64,000 nt of DNA from Pseudothauera lacus (GTDB lineage Bacteria > Pseudomonadota > Gammaproteobacteria > Burkholderiales > Rhodocyclaceae): NCBI RefSeq assembly GCF_003034845.1, contig NZ_PZKC01000003.1, positions 124,001 through 188,000 of the forward strand. Direction: 5' to 3'. Shown piece after piece: positions 47,491 to 56,582 of the stretch. Positions within the stretch are counted from its first letter, which is position 1. Every line of letters begins with the position of its first letter. Below the pieces are notes generated by a model that ran no database searches, was not told the DNA's origin, and saw nothing but the letters and a program-made list of their open reading frames with translations. The position numbers and the translations under genes are program-made.

Positions 47491-48483
47491 TCAGCGCCGC
47501 TGGCGTGCCGCGCGCAGCGCCTCGGCGAGTTCGAACACCGACATGGCGTAGAAGCTGCTGCGGTTGTAGCGCGTGATCACGTAGAAGTTGCGGTACCCCA
47601 GCCAGTACTCGGTTTCCGCGCCCGGAGTGGGCAGGTCCACCAGAGTGGCGGTATCCGCCGCAGCGCCTCCGTCGACACGGGTAACGCCGGCAGTGGCGAG
47701 GGTTTCAGGGCTCAGGCTGGGGTCGATGCCGGCATCGATCAGGGGCCGCGCATCGACACCGGGCTGCAGGCGGGCGCGTTCGGCGATCGGCTGGCCGGGC
47801 AGCCAGCCATGCAGGAAGAGGTAGTTGGCGACGCTGCCGATGGCGTCGACGGGGTCGCTGTCGAAATCGATGCGGCCGTTGCCATCGAAATCCACCGCAA
47901 AGTTGCGCACGCTGCTGGGCAGGAACTGCGGGTAGCCCACCGCGCCGGCAAATGAGCCGTAATAGCTGAACGGGTCGCGCTGCTGTTCGCGGGCGAGCAG
48001 GAGCAGGTTCTCCAGTTCGCGGCGGAACAGCGGTGCACGCGGCGGATAGTCGAAGGCCAGGGTGGCGAGGGCGGAGAAGGTCTCGAAGTTGCCGGTATGG
48101 CGGCCGTAGAGGGTTTCCACACCGATGATGGCGACGATGATCTCTTCCGGAACACCGTACTCGGCGCTGGCGCGTGCCAGGCTGTCGCGATGCTGCTGCC
48201 AGAACGCCACGCCGCCGTCGACACGGCTGCGGTCGAGGAAGCGCGCGCGGTAGTTGTGCCAGGAGCGCGTGCCGGGCGTTGCCGGCGGGCGGATCAGCTC
48301 GATCGCACGGGGCAGGTGGCGGGCCCGTTCGAGCAGGGCGTAGAGCTCGGCATCGTCGAAGCCATGCGCGCGCATGTCGCGGACGAAGTCGTGCGCCTCC
48401 TCGCGCTGCGCGAAGGAGGCGGCAGCGCCCAAGGGGAGGCACAGCAGCAGGGTGCAGATCAGACGGCGGGGGAAGGCGCTCAT
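47491..48483 (-). CDS. mltB: Lytic murein transglycosylase B
   Basis: This 330-residue periplasmic enzyme has a signal peptide (LICTLLLCLPLGAAASFA) and the MltB fold. The catalytic Glu lies in VAIIGVETLYGRHTGNF, then FAGAVGYPQFLPSSVRNF and FDGNGRIDFDSDPVDAIGSV for the calcium-binding region. It cleaves the glycan strand, forming 1,6-anhydro ends. It lacks a lipobox, so it is soluble or loosely bound. Its start codon overlaps the end of the transglutaminase gene (ATGA), so it belongs to the moxR operon. Confidence 0.95.
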   Translation of the reverse strand: MSAFPRRLICTLLLCLPLGAAASFAQREEAHDFVRDMRAHGFDDAELYALLERARHLPRAIELIRPPATPGTRSWHNYRARFLDRSRVDGGVAFWQQHRDSLARASAEYGVPEEIIVAIIGVETLYGRHTGNFETFSALATLAFDYPPRAPLFRRELENLLLLAREQQRDPFSYYGSFAGAVGYPQFLPSSVRNFAVDFDGNGRIDFDSDPVDAIGSVANYLFLHGWLPGQPIAERARLQPGVDARPLIDAGIDPSLSPETLATAGVTRVDGGAAADTATLVDLPTPGAETEYWLGYRNFYVITRYNRSSFYAMSVFELAEALRAARQRR

Positions 48484-50420
48484 TGCAGTTTCAGTCTCCG
48501 GATGCGTTGCGCGAGGGCGCGCACTGCGTCGCCGTCGGCGGGTGGACGATAGCGCAGGCGCGCATACTCGGTGGCGATGGCGTGCACTTCCTGCGCCTGC
48601 GCGGGGCAGGCGCCGGCGAGGCGGCGGCCGTAATCGAGCGGCCCTTCCCAGGCCTGGCGGCGGTGCCCGCGGCCCGCACCCTTGGCGCACAGTGCCGCCC
48701 ACGCGCGGTCGAGGGCGTCGCCGCGGCGCGGGCGGGCGTAGGCCCAGGCGAGCAGGGCGACGACGAGCAGGGCAATGCCGGCGCTCATCAGCAGCGCCAG
48801 TCGTTGCCAGCCGGTATCGCCGATGCCGAAGCGCTGCAGCAGTTCGTGCTGGCGTTCGCGGTCGTAGCCCAGCACCCACTGGTTCCAGTGGTTCGAGGCG
48901 GCCTCCCAGCGCTGGCGGATCTGGCGCAGCCAGGAAAACTCCGCGCGCATCAGCAGCGGCAGTACGGTGCCGGCGGGCAGGGCCTCCGCCAGGCCGGTAC
49001 TGATGCGCGCCGGGGCGGCCAGTGCGGTGGGGTCGACACGCCGCCAGCCCTCGCCGGGCAGCCATACTTCCGCCCACGCATGGGCATGCGACTGGCGCAC
49101 CACCAGCACGCCGTCTACGGGGTTGAGCTCGCCACCCTGGTAGCCGGTGACCACGCGCGCGGCGAGGCCGGCGGCGCGCAGGGTGAACACGAAGGCCGAG
49201 GAGAAGTGTTCGCAGAAGCCGGCGCGACTGTCGAAGAGGAAGTCATCGACGCTGTCCGCGGCTGCCAGCGGCGGGTTCAGCGTATACACGTAGCGGGCGT
49301 CGCGGAAATGCTCGAGGGTGCGCTGCAGGATCTCTGCGGGGGTGGCACCGGGCGCGGCGAACTGGGCTGCCAGCGCCCGTGCGCGCGGGTTGCCGGTGCT
49401 GGGCAGGCGACGGGCGGCGGCGAGCACGGCCGCATCTTCCTGCGCGCCGGGGCGGGTTTGCGGGCGGGCCTGGAGGTCGATACGGATGCGCTCGCGCAGT
49501 GGACGGGTACTGAGCAGCTTGTAGTCGCTGGCGTAGCGTGAGCCGGGCGGGGCCTGGTCGGTGTAGTCGAGGGCGAGCAGCCAGTGGCGGTTGTGCGGTT
49601 CGAGAGTGAGGCGGTAGCGGTAGGCGGGTCCTGCTGCGACGTAGGGCGGTTGCGCGGCAGTGGAGAAGCGCGCCTCGCGCCAACTGCGGCCGTCGAACTC
49701 GCTCAGTACCGGACCGCGCCAGTAGCGCTCCTCGGGCGGCGGCAGGGGGCCGTCGAAAGCGGCCCGGAAGGCGATTGCCTCGGAGAGGATGAGTTCGCTG
49801 ATCGAGCCCGGCGCCATGGTGTCGGAGAGTCCGCTGAGGCCGCTGTGGGCATCTGCCGGCAGGCCCCACAGCGGCCCCGGGATGCGCGGAAAAAAGATGA
49901 ACAGCACCACCATCAGCGGCAGGGCCTGGGCGAGCAGCATGGCGCCGCTGCGCAGGCGCACGCGCACTGGCTGGGCGCCGAGGTGCAGGCTCTGCAGGGT
50001 CACGGTGGCGGCCAGGGTGCCGCACAGGGCGAGTGCAGCGATGGCGAGGGTCTGGTCGTTGAGGAACAGCCCCAGCTGGAGGAAAAAGGCCAGCAGGATC
50101 ACCGCACGCGCATCGCGGCTGCTGCGGCTTTCGAGCAGTTTCAGGCACAGCAGGGCGGCGAGCAGGGCGATGCCGGGATCCTTGCCGAAGAAGTGACCGA
50201 AGTGCAGTTTGATGGCGGCTGCGGCGGCAAGTGCGATGAACAGCAGCAGCATGCGCGGCAGCGCCCGGCGTGCACGCGCGGCTTGCCACAGCGTGGCGCC
50301 GAGCAGGATCGCGCACAGTGCGCTCAGCCACGATGGCAGCCAGAGCGTGTGGGGGGCGACGGTAAGGCAGGCGGTGGCGATCAGCCAGTGCCGCGTGTCA
50401 CGTTGCAGCTCAGCGCGCAT
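48480..50420 (-). CDS. TgpA-like membrane transglutaminase
   Basis: This 646-residue protein has several N-terminal membrane helices (about 8-185). A periplasmic transglutaminase-like core follows with catalytic Cys in RAGFCEHFSSAF, His in SHAHAWAEVWLP and Asp in RRVDPTA, then a further helix near 555 and a C-terminal DUF4129-like segment (LDYGRRLAGACPAQA). TgpA of Pseudomonas aeruginosa, with the same layout, is essential. It shares an operon with moxR and the DUF58 gene, with overlapping starts and stops, as in that species. Its ATG at 50420 overlaps the DUF58 end. Confidence 0.9.
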   Translation of the reverse strand: MRAELQRDTRHWLIATACLTVAPHTLWLPSWLSALCAILLGATLWQAARARRALPRMLLLFIALAAAAAIKLHFGHFFGKDPGIALLAALLCLKLLESRSSRDARAVILLAFFLQLGLFLNDQTLAIAALALCGTLAATVTLQSLHLGAQPVRVRLRSGAMLLAQALPLMVVLFIFFPRIPGPLWGLPADAHSGLSGLSDTMAPGSISELILSEAIAFRAAFDGPLPPPEERYWRGPVLSEFDGRSWREARFSTAAQPPYVAAGPAYRYRLTLEPHNRHWLLALDYTDQAPPGSRYASDYKLLSTRPLRERIRIDLQARPQTRPGAQEDAAVLAAARRLPSTGNPRARALAAQFAAPGATPAEILQRTLEHFRDARYVYTLNPPLAAADSVDDFLFDSRAGFCEHFSSAFVFTLRAAGLAARVVTGYQGGELNPVDGVLVVRQSHAHAWAEVWLPGEGWRRVDPTALAAPARISTGLAEALPAGTVLPLLMRAEFSWLRQIRQRWEAASNHWNQWVLGYDRERQHELLQRFGIGDTGWQRLALLMSAGIALLVVALLAWAYARPRRGDALDRAWAALCAKGAGRGHRRQAWEGPLDYGRRLAGACPAQAQEVHAIATEYARLRYRPPADGDAVRALAQRIRRLKLQ

Positions 50421-51381
50421 CGCCGCCTCCATGGAGGGCGAGGGCGCGCAGCACGGCGTGCAGGTGGGCGCTGCCGGTGCCGCAGGCGATATGGCTGCCG
50501 GGCAGTTGCAGGGCGTAGCTGCGTCCCTCGCCGTGCGCGGCCAGTGCCCAGGCGGCGAGGCGGGCGAGGCGGGCCTCGTCGTCGGCCATGGCGCCGAGTC
50601 CGGACCAGTCCAGGCACAACTCGCCGCCCTGGATGCCGGCAAACTGCTTGGTCAGCAAGGGGCCGCCGCGGGCGGCGACCTTCCAGGCGACGTGTCGGGG
50701 AGAGTCGGCGTAGTGATGTTCGCGCAGGCCGGCGAAGTCGTCGTCGCCACTGCGGCGCAGCATGCCGCCGCGGTCGCCGGCGCTGGCTGGCGGAAGCGGT
50801 GGGGGGGAGGCTTCGGGGCGGGGGAGCACCAGGCAGTCGAGCTGCGGTCGCAGGACCGTCCATGCCCTTACCAGCCCCAGCGGGTAGCGCGTTTCCAGGG
50901 TGATGCGACCGAGGGCCAGCCAGCCCCGGCGGGTGGTGGGGCGGTCGAGCAGCACGGTGGCGGTTTCCCCGGCGGCAAGGTCGAACACGCTGGGCTGGCC
51001 ACCGCCGGCCTTCATGCTGAGCGCCCAGCGCGGGGTGGGGCGGGGATTGTGCACATGGATGGCGAACTGTGCGCTGTCGCCGCGGAACACGGCCTCGGCG
51101 TGGCCGGGGCGGATTTCGAGATGGAGGAGGTTGCGAAAGGCGTGGATGAGGCTCACCAGCGCCACGCTGCCAAGCAGGAAGGTAAGTGCGTAACCAAGGC
51201 TGAGGCCGTAGTTGATCGACGCCACCAGCATCACCAGCAGGGCGCCGCCGTAGGCCCAGCCTGCGGCACTGGGCAGTACGTAGATGCGCCGCTGACCGAG
51301 GCGGATGGGGCCTGCTTCGGCCTGCGCGGTGCGCCACAGGCGGTCGCCGAGGCGCTGGCGCAGCGTTGCGCCGGTGCTCAT
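50410..51381 (-). CDS. DUF58 membrane protein
   Basis: This 323-residue protein has two N-terminal membrane helices (about 32-78) and a DUF58 domain with the family core DDFAGLREHHYADSPRHVAW and later KQFAGIQGGELCLDWSG. DUF58 proteins pair with MoxR AAA+ ATPases and often with TgpA-like transglutaminases. Its exact activity is unknown. The start overlaps the moxR stop by four bases and the end overlaps the transglutaminase start by 11. Confidence 0.92.
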   Translation of the reverse strand: MSTGATLRQRLGDRLWRTAQAEAGPIRLGQRRIYVLPSAAGWAYGGALLVMLVASINYGLSLGYALTFLLGSVALVSLIHAFRNLLHLEIRPGHAEAVFRGDSAQFAIHVHNPRPTPRWALSMKAGGGQPSVFDLAAGETATVLLDRPTTRRGWLALGRITLETRYPLGLVRAWTVLRPQLDCLVLPRPEASPPPLPPASAGDRGGMLRRSGDDDFAGLREHHYADSPRHVAWKVAARGGPLLTKQFAGIQGGELCLDWSGLGAMADDEARLARLAAWALAAHGEGRSYALQLPGSHIACGTGSAHLHAVLRALALHGGGDAR

Positions 51382-52298
51382 CCGGGCAGGGCGACCGCCT
51401 CGAGGGTGGTACGCAGGTGTTGCGACGAGGCGTTGCGACCGTCTGCGGCCAGATGCAGGCGGTGGCCGGCAACGGCTTCGAACACCGCCTGGACGTCTTC
51501 CGGGAGGACGTGATCGCGCCCGTCGATGAGTGCCCAGGCGCGCGCCGCGGCGAGCAGTGCAAGGCCCGCGCGCGGGCTCAGGCCGGCGCTGAAGGCGGGG
51601 CTCTGGCGGGTGGCGGCAAGAAGGCGGTGGACGTAATCGGCGAGGCGCTCGGCGACCTGCACCTGGCGGGCGTCGCGCTGCAGGTCGACGAGGTCCTGTG
51701 GGGTGATCACCGCGGCGCTGCGCTGCAGCAGCTCACGGCGGTCCTCGCCCATCAGCAGGGCACGCTCCGCGGCCGGGGCGGGGTAGCCGAGGCGGATGCG
51801 CATCAGGAAGCGGTCGAGCTGGCTTTCCGGGAGCGGAAAGGTGCCGATCTGGGTGGTCGGGTTCTGCGTCGCGATGACAAAAAAAGGCGCGGGCAGGGTG
51901 AAGGTCTGGCCGTCGGCGGTGACCTGCTGCTCCTCCATGGCTTCGAGGAGCGCGCTCTGGGTCTTCGGGGTGGCGCGGTTGATTTCGTCGGCGAGGATGA
52001 GCTGGGCGAACACCGGCCCGGGATGAAAGCGGAAGGCGCTGTTGTCGCGGTCGAACACCGAGACGCCGAGGATGTCGGCGGGCAGCAGGTCGCTGGTGAA
52101 CTGGATGCGTTGATAGTGCAGGCCGATCAGGCGGGCGATGACGTGGGCCAGGGTGGTCTTGCCGACGCCGGGGACATCCTCGATCAGCAGATGGCCGCCG
52201 GCTACGGCGCAGGTCAGCGCCAGGCGAAGTTCGTGTTCCTTGCCGAGGATGATCCGGGAGGCCGCTTCGAGCAGCTGCTGGGCGCGTTGGTGGGGCAT
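51378..52298 (-). CDS. MoxR family AAA+ ATPase
   Basis: This 306-residue ATPase has Walker A EDVPGVGKTTLAHVIA, Walker B LILADEINRATPKTQS and the MoxR features VFAQLILADE, ATQNPTTQIGTFPLPE and the sensor region LDRFLMRI. MoxR ATPases act as chaperones or activators for partners encoded alongside, here the DUF58 and transglutaminase proteins. ATG 52298 (MPHQRAQQLLE) is chosen over longer frames. It is the first gene of a four-gene minus-strand operon. Confidence 0.95.
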   Translation of the reverse strand: MPHQRAQQLLEAASRIILGKEHELRLALTCAVAGGHLLIEDVPGVGKTTLAHVIARLIGLHYQRIQFTSDLLPADILGVSVFDRDNSAFRFHPGPVFAQLILADEINRATPKTQSALLEAMEEQQVTADGQTFTLPAPFFVIATQNPTTQIGTFPLPESQLDRFLMRIRLGYPAPAAERALLMGEDRRELLQRSAAVITPQDLVDLQRDARQVQVAERLADYVHRLLAATRQSPAFSAGLSPRAGLALLAAARAWALIDGRDHVLPEDVQAVFEAVAGHRLHLAADGRNASSQHLRTTLEAVALPG

Positions 52299-52441
52299 AT
52301 TATGGAGCTGTGAAATTCCGCTGGAAGCGGTGATAATAGACGCAAACAGACCATCAGTCCGTGCGCCGCCTTTCAAGCTGCGGGTTTGAAGGCAGGCGAC
52401 GCGGTAAAGTTCGCGCTCAGGACAGAGAGGGGAGAGGGAGT

Positions 52442-53368
52442 ATGACCACCACAGCGTTCATCACGCATCGCGAATGCTGGCTTCACGACATGGGCACTTT
52501 CCATCCGGAGTGCCCTGATCGCCTGGGGGCGATCAACGACCGCCTGATCGCCGCCGGGCTTGATCTCTACCTTTCCTTCTACGATGCGCCCTGTGCCAGC
52601 GATGAGCAGATCACCCGTGCGCACCCGGCGACCTATCTCGACGAGCTGAAGGCCAACGTGCCCGAGCACGGCATCCGTCACCTTGACCCCGACACGGCAA
52701 TGAGCCCCAACACCATGAAGGCGGCGCTGCGTTCGGCGGGCGCCGGCGTGCTGGCCACCGACCTGGTGATGAAGGGCGAGGTCGAGAACGCCTTCTGCGC
52801 CGTGCGCCCGCCCGGTCATCATGCCGAGCGCGCGAAGGCCATGGGCTTCTGCTTCCTCAACAACATTGCCATTGCCGCCCACCATGCGCTCGCCGCGCAT
52901 GGCCTGGAGCGTGTCGCCATCGTGGACTTCGACGTCCACCACGGCAACGGCACCGAGGACATCTTCCGTGACGATCCGCGGGTGATGATGGTGAGCATCT
53001 TCCAGCACCCCTTCTACCCCTACAGCGGGGCCGACAATCCACCGGCGCACATGTGCAACGTGCCGGTGCCGGCAGGCACCCGCGGCGACGCCTTCCGCCA
53101 GATCGTCAGTGACATGTGGCTGCCCGCGCTGCGCAAGCATCAGCCCCAGGCCATCTTCATCTCCGCCGGTTTCGATGCCCATTACGAGGACGACATGGGT
53201 TCCTGCGGACTGGTCGAGGCCGACTATGTGTGGGCGACCGAACAGATCAAGGCGGTGGCCGCTGAATGCGGGCACAAGCGCATCGTCTCGGTGCTCGAGG
53301 GCGGCTATTCGCTGTCCTCGCTGGCGCGCTCGGTGGTCTCCCACATCAAGGCCCTGGCCGACCTGTGA
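52442..53368 (+). CDS. Histone deacetylase family protein
   Basis: This 308-residue enzyme of the HDAC/acetylpolyamine amidohydrolase superfamily carries RPPGHHAERAKAMGFCFLNN, the zinc ligands in DFDVHHGNGTEDIF and SAGFDAHYEDDMG, and LEGGYSLSSLARSV. Bacterial members deacetylate polyamines, acetoin-utilisation substrates or lysines; the target here is unknown. GAGGGAG precedes the ATG. It sits between the moxR operon and dapA, and does not appear to belong to either. Confidence 0.93.
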   Translation: MTTTAFITHRECWLHDMGTFHPECPDRLGAINDRLIAAGLDLYLSFYDAPCASDEQITRAHPATYLDELKANVPEHGIRHLDPDTAMSPNTMKAALRSAGAGVLATDLVMKGEVENAFCAVRPPGHHAERAKAMGFCFLNNIAIAAHHALAAHGLERVAIVDFDVHHGNGTEDIFRDDPRVMMVSIFQHPFYPYSGADNPPAHMCNVPVPAGTRGDAFRQIVSDMWLPALRKHQPQAIFISAGFDAHYEDDMGSCGLVEADYVWATEQIKAVAAECGHKRIVSVLEGGYSLSSLARSVVSHIKALADL

Positions 53369-53453
53369 ACGGCTGCCGCAACGCAGCAGCCTTGCCACTG
53401 GCCGTTCACTCGCGATCGGTTAGAATGGCGCTTTTACTGTTGCGGCCAACGCC

Positions 53454-54332
53454 ATGATCAGCGGATCCCTAGTCGCCATCGTCACGCCGATGCATGAGGA
53501 TGGCAGTCTCGATTTCGACAGCCTGCGCAAGCTCCTCGACTTCCACGTCGCCGAAGGCACGGACGGCGTCGTCGTGGTCGGTACCACCGGCGAGTCGCCC
53601 ACCGTCGATGTCGATGAGCACTGCGAGCTCATCAAGGTCACCGTCGAACACGTCGGCGGGCGCATTCCGGTGATTGCCGGCACCGGCGCCAACTCCACGG
53701 CCGAGGCCATCGAGCTGGCGCGTTTCGCGCAGATCGCCGGCGCCGATGCCCACCTCTCGGTGGTGCCCTACTACAACAAGCCCGGCCAGGAAGGCCTCTA
53801 CCGCCACTACCGCAGCATTGCGGAGGCGGTCGAACTGCCGCTGATCCTCTACAACGTGCCCGGGCGCACGGTGGCCGACCTGGCCAACGACACGACGCTG
53901 CGTCTGGCGCAGATTCCCAACATCGCCGGCATCAAGGATGCCACCGGCAACATCGACCGTGGCAGCGATCTCATTGCCCGCGCCCCCGAGGGTTTTGCGC
54001 TCTACAGCGGTGACGACATGAGCGCGGCCTACTTCATGCTGCTCGGCGCCCACGGCAACATCTCGGTCACCGCCAACGTGGCGCCACGCCTGATGCACGA
54101 CCTGTGTGCCGCCGCGCGCGCCGGCGACGGCCTGCGGGTGCGCGAACTCAATGCCCGTCTGGTCGGTCTGCACCGCCACCTGTTCTGCGAGGCCAATCCC
54201 ATTCCCGTGAAGTGGGCGGTGGCGCAGATGGGTCTCATCCCCGCCGGCATCCGCCTGCCGCTGACCCCTCTCGACCCGGGCATGCACGAACGCGTACGGC
54301 TGGCCATGCGCCAGGCCGGCGTTGAAGTCTGA
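53454..54332 (+). CDS. dapA: 4-hydroxy-tetrahydrodipicolinate synthase
   Basis: This 292-residue TIM-barrel enzyme condenses pyruvate with aspartate semialdehyde in lysine and meso-diaminopimelate synthesis. It has GTTGESPTV, the tyrosine region [24 protein letters not shown] and the Schiff-base lysine in [10 protein letters not shown] -10-like TAGAAT lies at 53421-53426, about 28 bases before the start. bamC follows after 36 bases, as in most proteobacteria. Confidence 0.97.
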   Translation: MISGSLVAIVTPMHEDGSLDFDSLRKLLDFHVAEGTDGVVVVGTTGESPTVDVDEHCELIKVTVEHVGGRIPVIAGTGANSTAEAIELARFAQIAGADAHLSVVPYYNKPGQEGLYRHYRSIAEAVELPLILYNVPGRTVADLANDTTLRLAQIPNIAGIKDATGNIDRGSDLIARAPEGFALYSGDDMSAAYFMLLGAHGNISVTANVAPRLMHDLCAAARAGDGLRVRELNARLVGLHRHLFCEANPIPVKWAVAQMGLIPAGIRLPLTPLDPGMHERVRLAMRQAGVEV

Positions 54333-54368
54333 TCCGCATCTCACCGTTTCCAGGATTGCAGGAACTCC

Positions 54369-55499
54369 ATGAACCGCTCCTCGCGTACCGCTGTTTCACT
54401 GCTGGCCCTGTCGCTGGCGCTGGCCGGGTGCTCCGCACTCGAAACCAAGAAGATCGACTACAAGAGTGCGAGCAGCCTGCCGCCGCTCGAAATTCCCCCC
54501 GACCTCACCGCGCCCACCCGCGATGACCGCTATGCCGTGCCCGATGTCTCGCCGCGCGGTGTGGCGACCTATTCGGCCTATTCGGCCGACCGTGAGGCCG
54601 GCCCGCGCGGCAGCGCCGTGGAGGTGATTCCCGCCGTCGAGCAGATGCGCATCGAGCGCGCCGGCACGCAGCGCTGGCTGGTGGTGCCGGGCGATCCGGA
54701 GCGGCTGTGGCCGCAGATCAAGGATTTCTGGCTGGAACTGGGCTTCATCCTCAGTATCGACCGCCCCGAGATCGGCGTCATGGAAACGGACTGGGCTGAA
54801 GACCGCGCCAAGATCCCTCAGGACTTCGTCCGTCGCACCCTTGGTCGCGTGCTCGATGGCCTGTTCTCGACCCCCGAGCGCGACAAGTTCCGTACCCGTC
54901 TGGAAGCGGGTAAGGACAGTGGCACCGTGGAGGTCTACATCAGCCACCGCGGCATGATGGAAATCTATCCCAACGAGGCCAAGGACAGCACCATCTGGCA
55001 GCCGCGCCCCGCCGATCCCGAGCTTGAAGCCGAGATGCTCCGTCGCCTGATGGTCCGCCTGGGCGCCGACGAGGCCCGCGCGGCGGCACAGCTGGCCGCT
55101 GCGCCGGCAGCCGAACGTGCGCGCATCCAGACCGCTGCCGAAGGTCGTGTGGTGCTGTCGATGGATGAGTCGTTCGATCGTGCCTGGCGGCGCGTCGGCC
55201 TTGCTCTAGACCGCATCGGTTTCACCGTCGAGGACCGCGACCGCTCGGAAGGCCTGTACTACGTGCGCTACGTCGATCCGGAGGTGGACAACAACTCCGT
55301 CCGCAGCGAGGGATTCTTCTCCCGTCTGGCCTTCTGGCGCAGCAGCGACAAGCCGGCCGCCGGAGGCAGCGAGTACCGCCTGCGCTTGCGCGGCCAGGGT
55401 GAAGCGACGGTAGTCACCGTGCTCAGCCGCGAAGGTGGCGAGGACAACTCGGAGACCGCCCGCCGCATGCTCGCGCTGCTGCACGAGCAACTGCGCTGA
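54369..55499 (+). CDS. bamC: Outer-membrane assembly lipoprotein BamC
   Basis: This 376-residue lipoprotein has a signal peptide ending in LALAGC and the N-terminal BamC stretch with KKIDYKSASSLPPLEIPPDL, which contacts BamD. Two helix-grip domains follow (around 95-205 and 255-375). It is part of the Bam complex that inserts beta-barrel proteins into the outer membrane. The dapA-bamC order is well conserved. Tandem hairpins and a strong terminator lie immediately after the stop codon. Confidence 0.93.
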   Translation: MNRSSRTAVSLLALSLALAGCSALETKKIDYKSASSLPPLEIPPDLTAPTRDDRYAVPDVSPRGVATYSAYSADREAGPRGSAVEVIPAVEQMRIERAGTQRWLVVPGDPERLWPQIKDFWLELGFILSIDRPEIGVMETDWAEDRAKIPQDFVRRTLGRVLDGLFSTPERDKFRTRLEAGKDSGTVEVYISHRGMMEIYPNEAKDSTIWQPRPADPELEAEMLRRLMVRLGADEARAAAQLAAAPAAERARIQTAAEGRVVLSMDESFDRAWRRVGLALDRIGFTVEDRDRSEGLYYVRYVDPEVDNNSVRSEGFFSRLAFWRSSDKPAAGGSEYRLRLRGQGEATVVTVLSREGGEDNSETARRMLALLHEQLR

Positions 55500-55506
55500 G
55501 ATGTCG

Positions 55507-55539
55507 GCTTGCCTCCTTGCTGCGAACGGGGAGGCAAGC
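55507..55539 (+). terminator. Hairpin directly after bamC
   Basis: GCTTGCCTCC and GGAGGCAAGC form a perfect 10-base stem with a 13-base loop, starting eight bases after the bamC stop codon. There is no T-tract, so it may protect the mRNA end or assist the terminator that follows. Confidence 0.55.
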
Positions 55540-55547
55540 GACAGGCA

Positions 55548-55581
55548 AACAAAAAGCCGGCCCGCGGGCCGGCTTTTTGTT
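55548..55581. terminator. Bidirectional terminator between bamC and the lipoprotein gene
   Basis: AACAAAAAGCCGGCCC and GGGCCGGCTTTTTGTT form a nearly perfect 34-base palindrome with A and T flanks, so it can serve both convergent genes. Confidence 0.9.
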
Positions 55582-55594
55582 GCGCGGGGCAAAA

Positions 55595-55924
55595 TTACTG
55601 CTGTGCGGCTTCCTTGGCAGCTTCGACGGCGCCCTGGACAGCATCGCCAGCCTGCTCGGCAGCCTCGGTGACAGCCTCGGCAGCAGCTTCGGCTGCGCCT
55701 TCGACGGCTTCGACGGCACCTTCGACAGCGGCTTCGGTACCCTCGGCGGCTGCGGTGGCCTCCTCGGCAGCTGCTTCGACGGCGGCTTCGGTGGCCGGTG
55801 CCGGAGCGGCCTGTTCAACCGGCGCGGGCGCGGGGGCCGGAGCGGGGGCCGGAGCTTCGGTCTTGCCGCAGGCGCTTACGGCGATGGCCAGCAGGGCGGC
55901 GACGAGCAGGGAAGATTGCTTCAT
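55595..55924 (-). CDS. Ala/Glu-rich repetitive lipoprotein
   Basis: This 109-residue protein has a lipoprotein signal (LLVAALLAIAVSAC) and an Ala-Pro stretch. About 70 residues built almost only of Ala, Glu, Val, Thr and Gly then repeat units such as EAAVEGAVEAVEGAAEAAAE. It should form long amphipathic helices, similar in look to LEA-like or Lpp-like proteins, and it ends KEAAQQ. No enzyme motif is present. Similar low-complexity lipoproteins are found in related bacteria but their role is not known. It ends convergent with bamC. Confidence 0.72.
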   Translation of the reverse strand: MKQSSLLVAALLAIAVSACGKTEAPAPAPAPAPAPVEQAAPAPATEAAVEAAAEEATAAAEGTEAAVEGAVEAVEGAAEAAAEAVTEAAEQAGDAVQGAVEAAKEAAQQ

Positions 55925-56094
55925 TGTGATGGTCCTTATCGATCGGGTGAAATCAGCAGGGGTATCGCGTCGGACAAGCCGGCGTACTTCTATGGCACGC
56001 AGCGCAATACGTCCTAAATGTTAACACCCGGGCAGCACGAAAGCTACGTTTCATGCCATCCATTTGTTGCAATGCGATATCCCGGCGTCCCCGC

Positions 56095-56580
56095 TCAGAT
56101 GCCTAGTGGCAGGCCGTTCGGGCCGTCCCCGGCGCTTATCCACATTGTTTCAAATTGTGCAAGGAGCGCTGCGCTGCCCACGGGGTCGCCGCTGACGTGC
56201 TTGCCACGTGCCCCGTCGCGGTGGAAACGGATGGCGAGGTGCTGGCCGTCGGCGAGCGCGAGGCAGTGCTGTGCGGCATCCGGGCCGTCCTCGGGCAGCA
56301 CCCGTACGCGGATGCGCGGGGTGTACTGGCCGATCAGGCGCAGCAGGCGCGGGCAGTGGCGTTCGAGGTGATCTGCCGATCCCAGCAGCACGCGTACCGC
56401 GAGCGCAGCGCTGCTGCGTTGCAGGAGGGCGCCCAGCGCCGCCACCCCGGCAGCCGTCTCGAGTCCGCAGGCAGACAGGTCACTGTCGAAGATCAGCACT
56501 TCGTGCTCGGCGCTGGCGATCACTTCGCCGACTGCGGCCTGCCAGGCCGCGTAGGTGTCGAAGGGCAGCGCTGCGGCCAC
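56095..56580 (-). CDS. Conserved-looking hypothetical protein, possible PLD-like fold
   Basis: This 161-residue protein starts with GTG 56580, three bases after the stop codon of the roxA gene; a longer frame from ATG 56619 overlaps roxA. A pattern such as HEVLIFDSDLSACGLET and later VRVLLGSADHLERHCPRLLR and LALADGQHLAIRFHRDGARG suggests a half-domain like phospholipase D-type proteins, but the HKD motif is absent. It is coupled to roxA. Function unknown. Confidence 0.6.
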   Translation of the reverse strand: MAAALPFDTYAAWQAAVGEVIASAEHEVLIFDSDLSACGLETAAGVAALGALLQRSSAALAVRVLLGSADHLERHCPRLLRLIGQYTPRIRVRVLPEDGPDAAQHCLALADGQHLAIRFHRDGARGKHVSGDPVGSAALLAQFETMWISAGDGPNGLPLGI

Positions 56581-56582
56581 GC

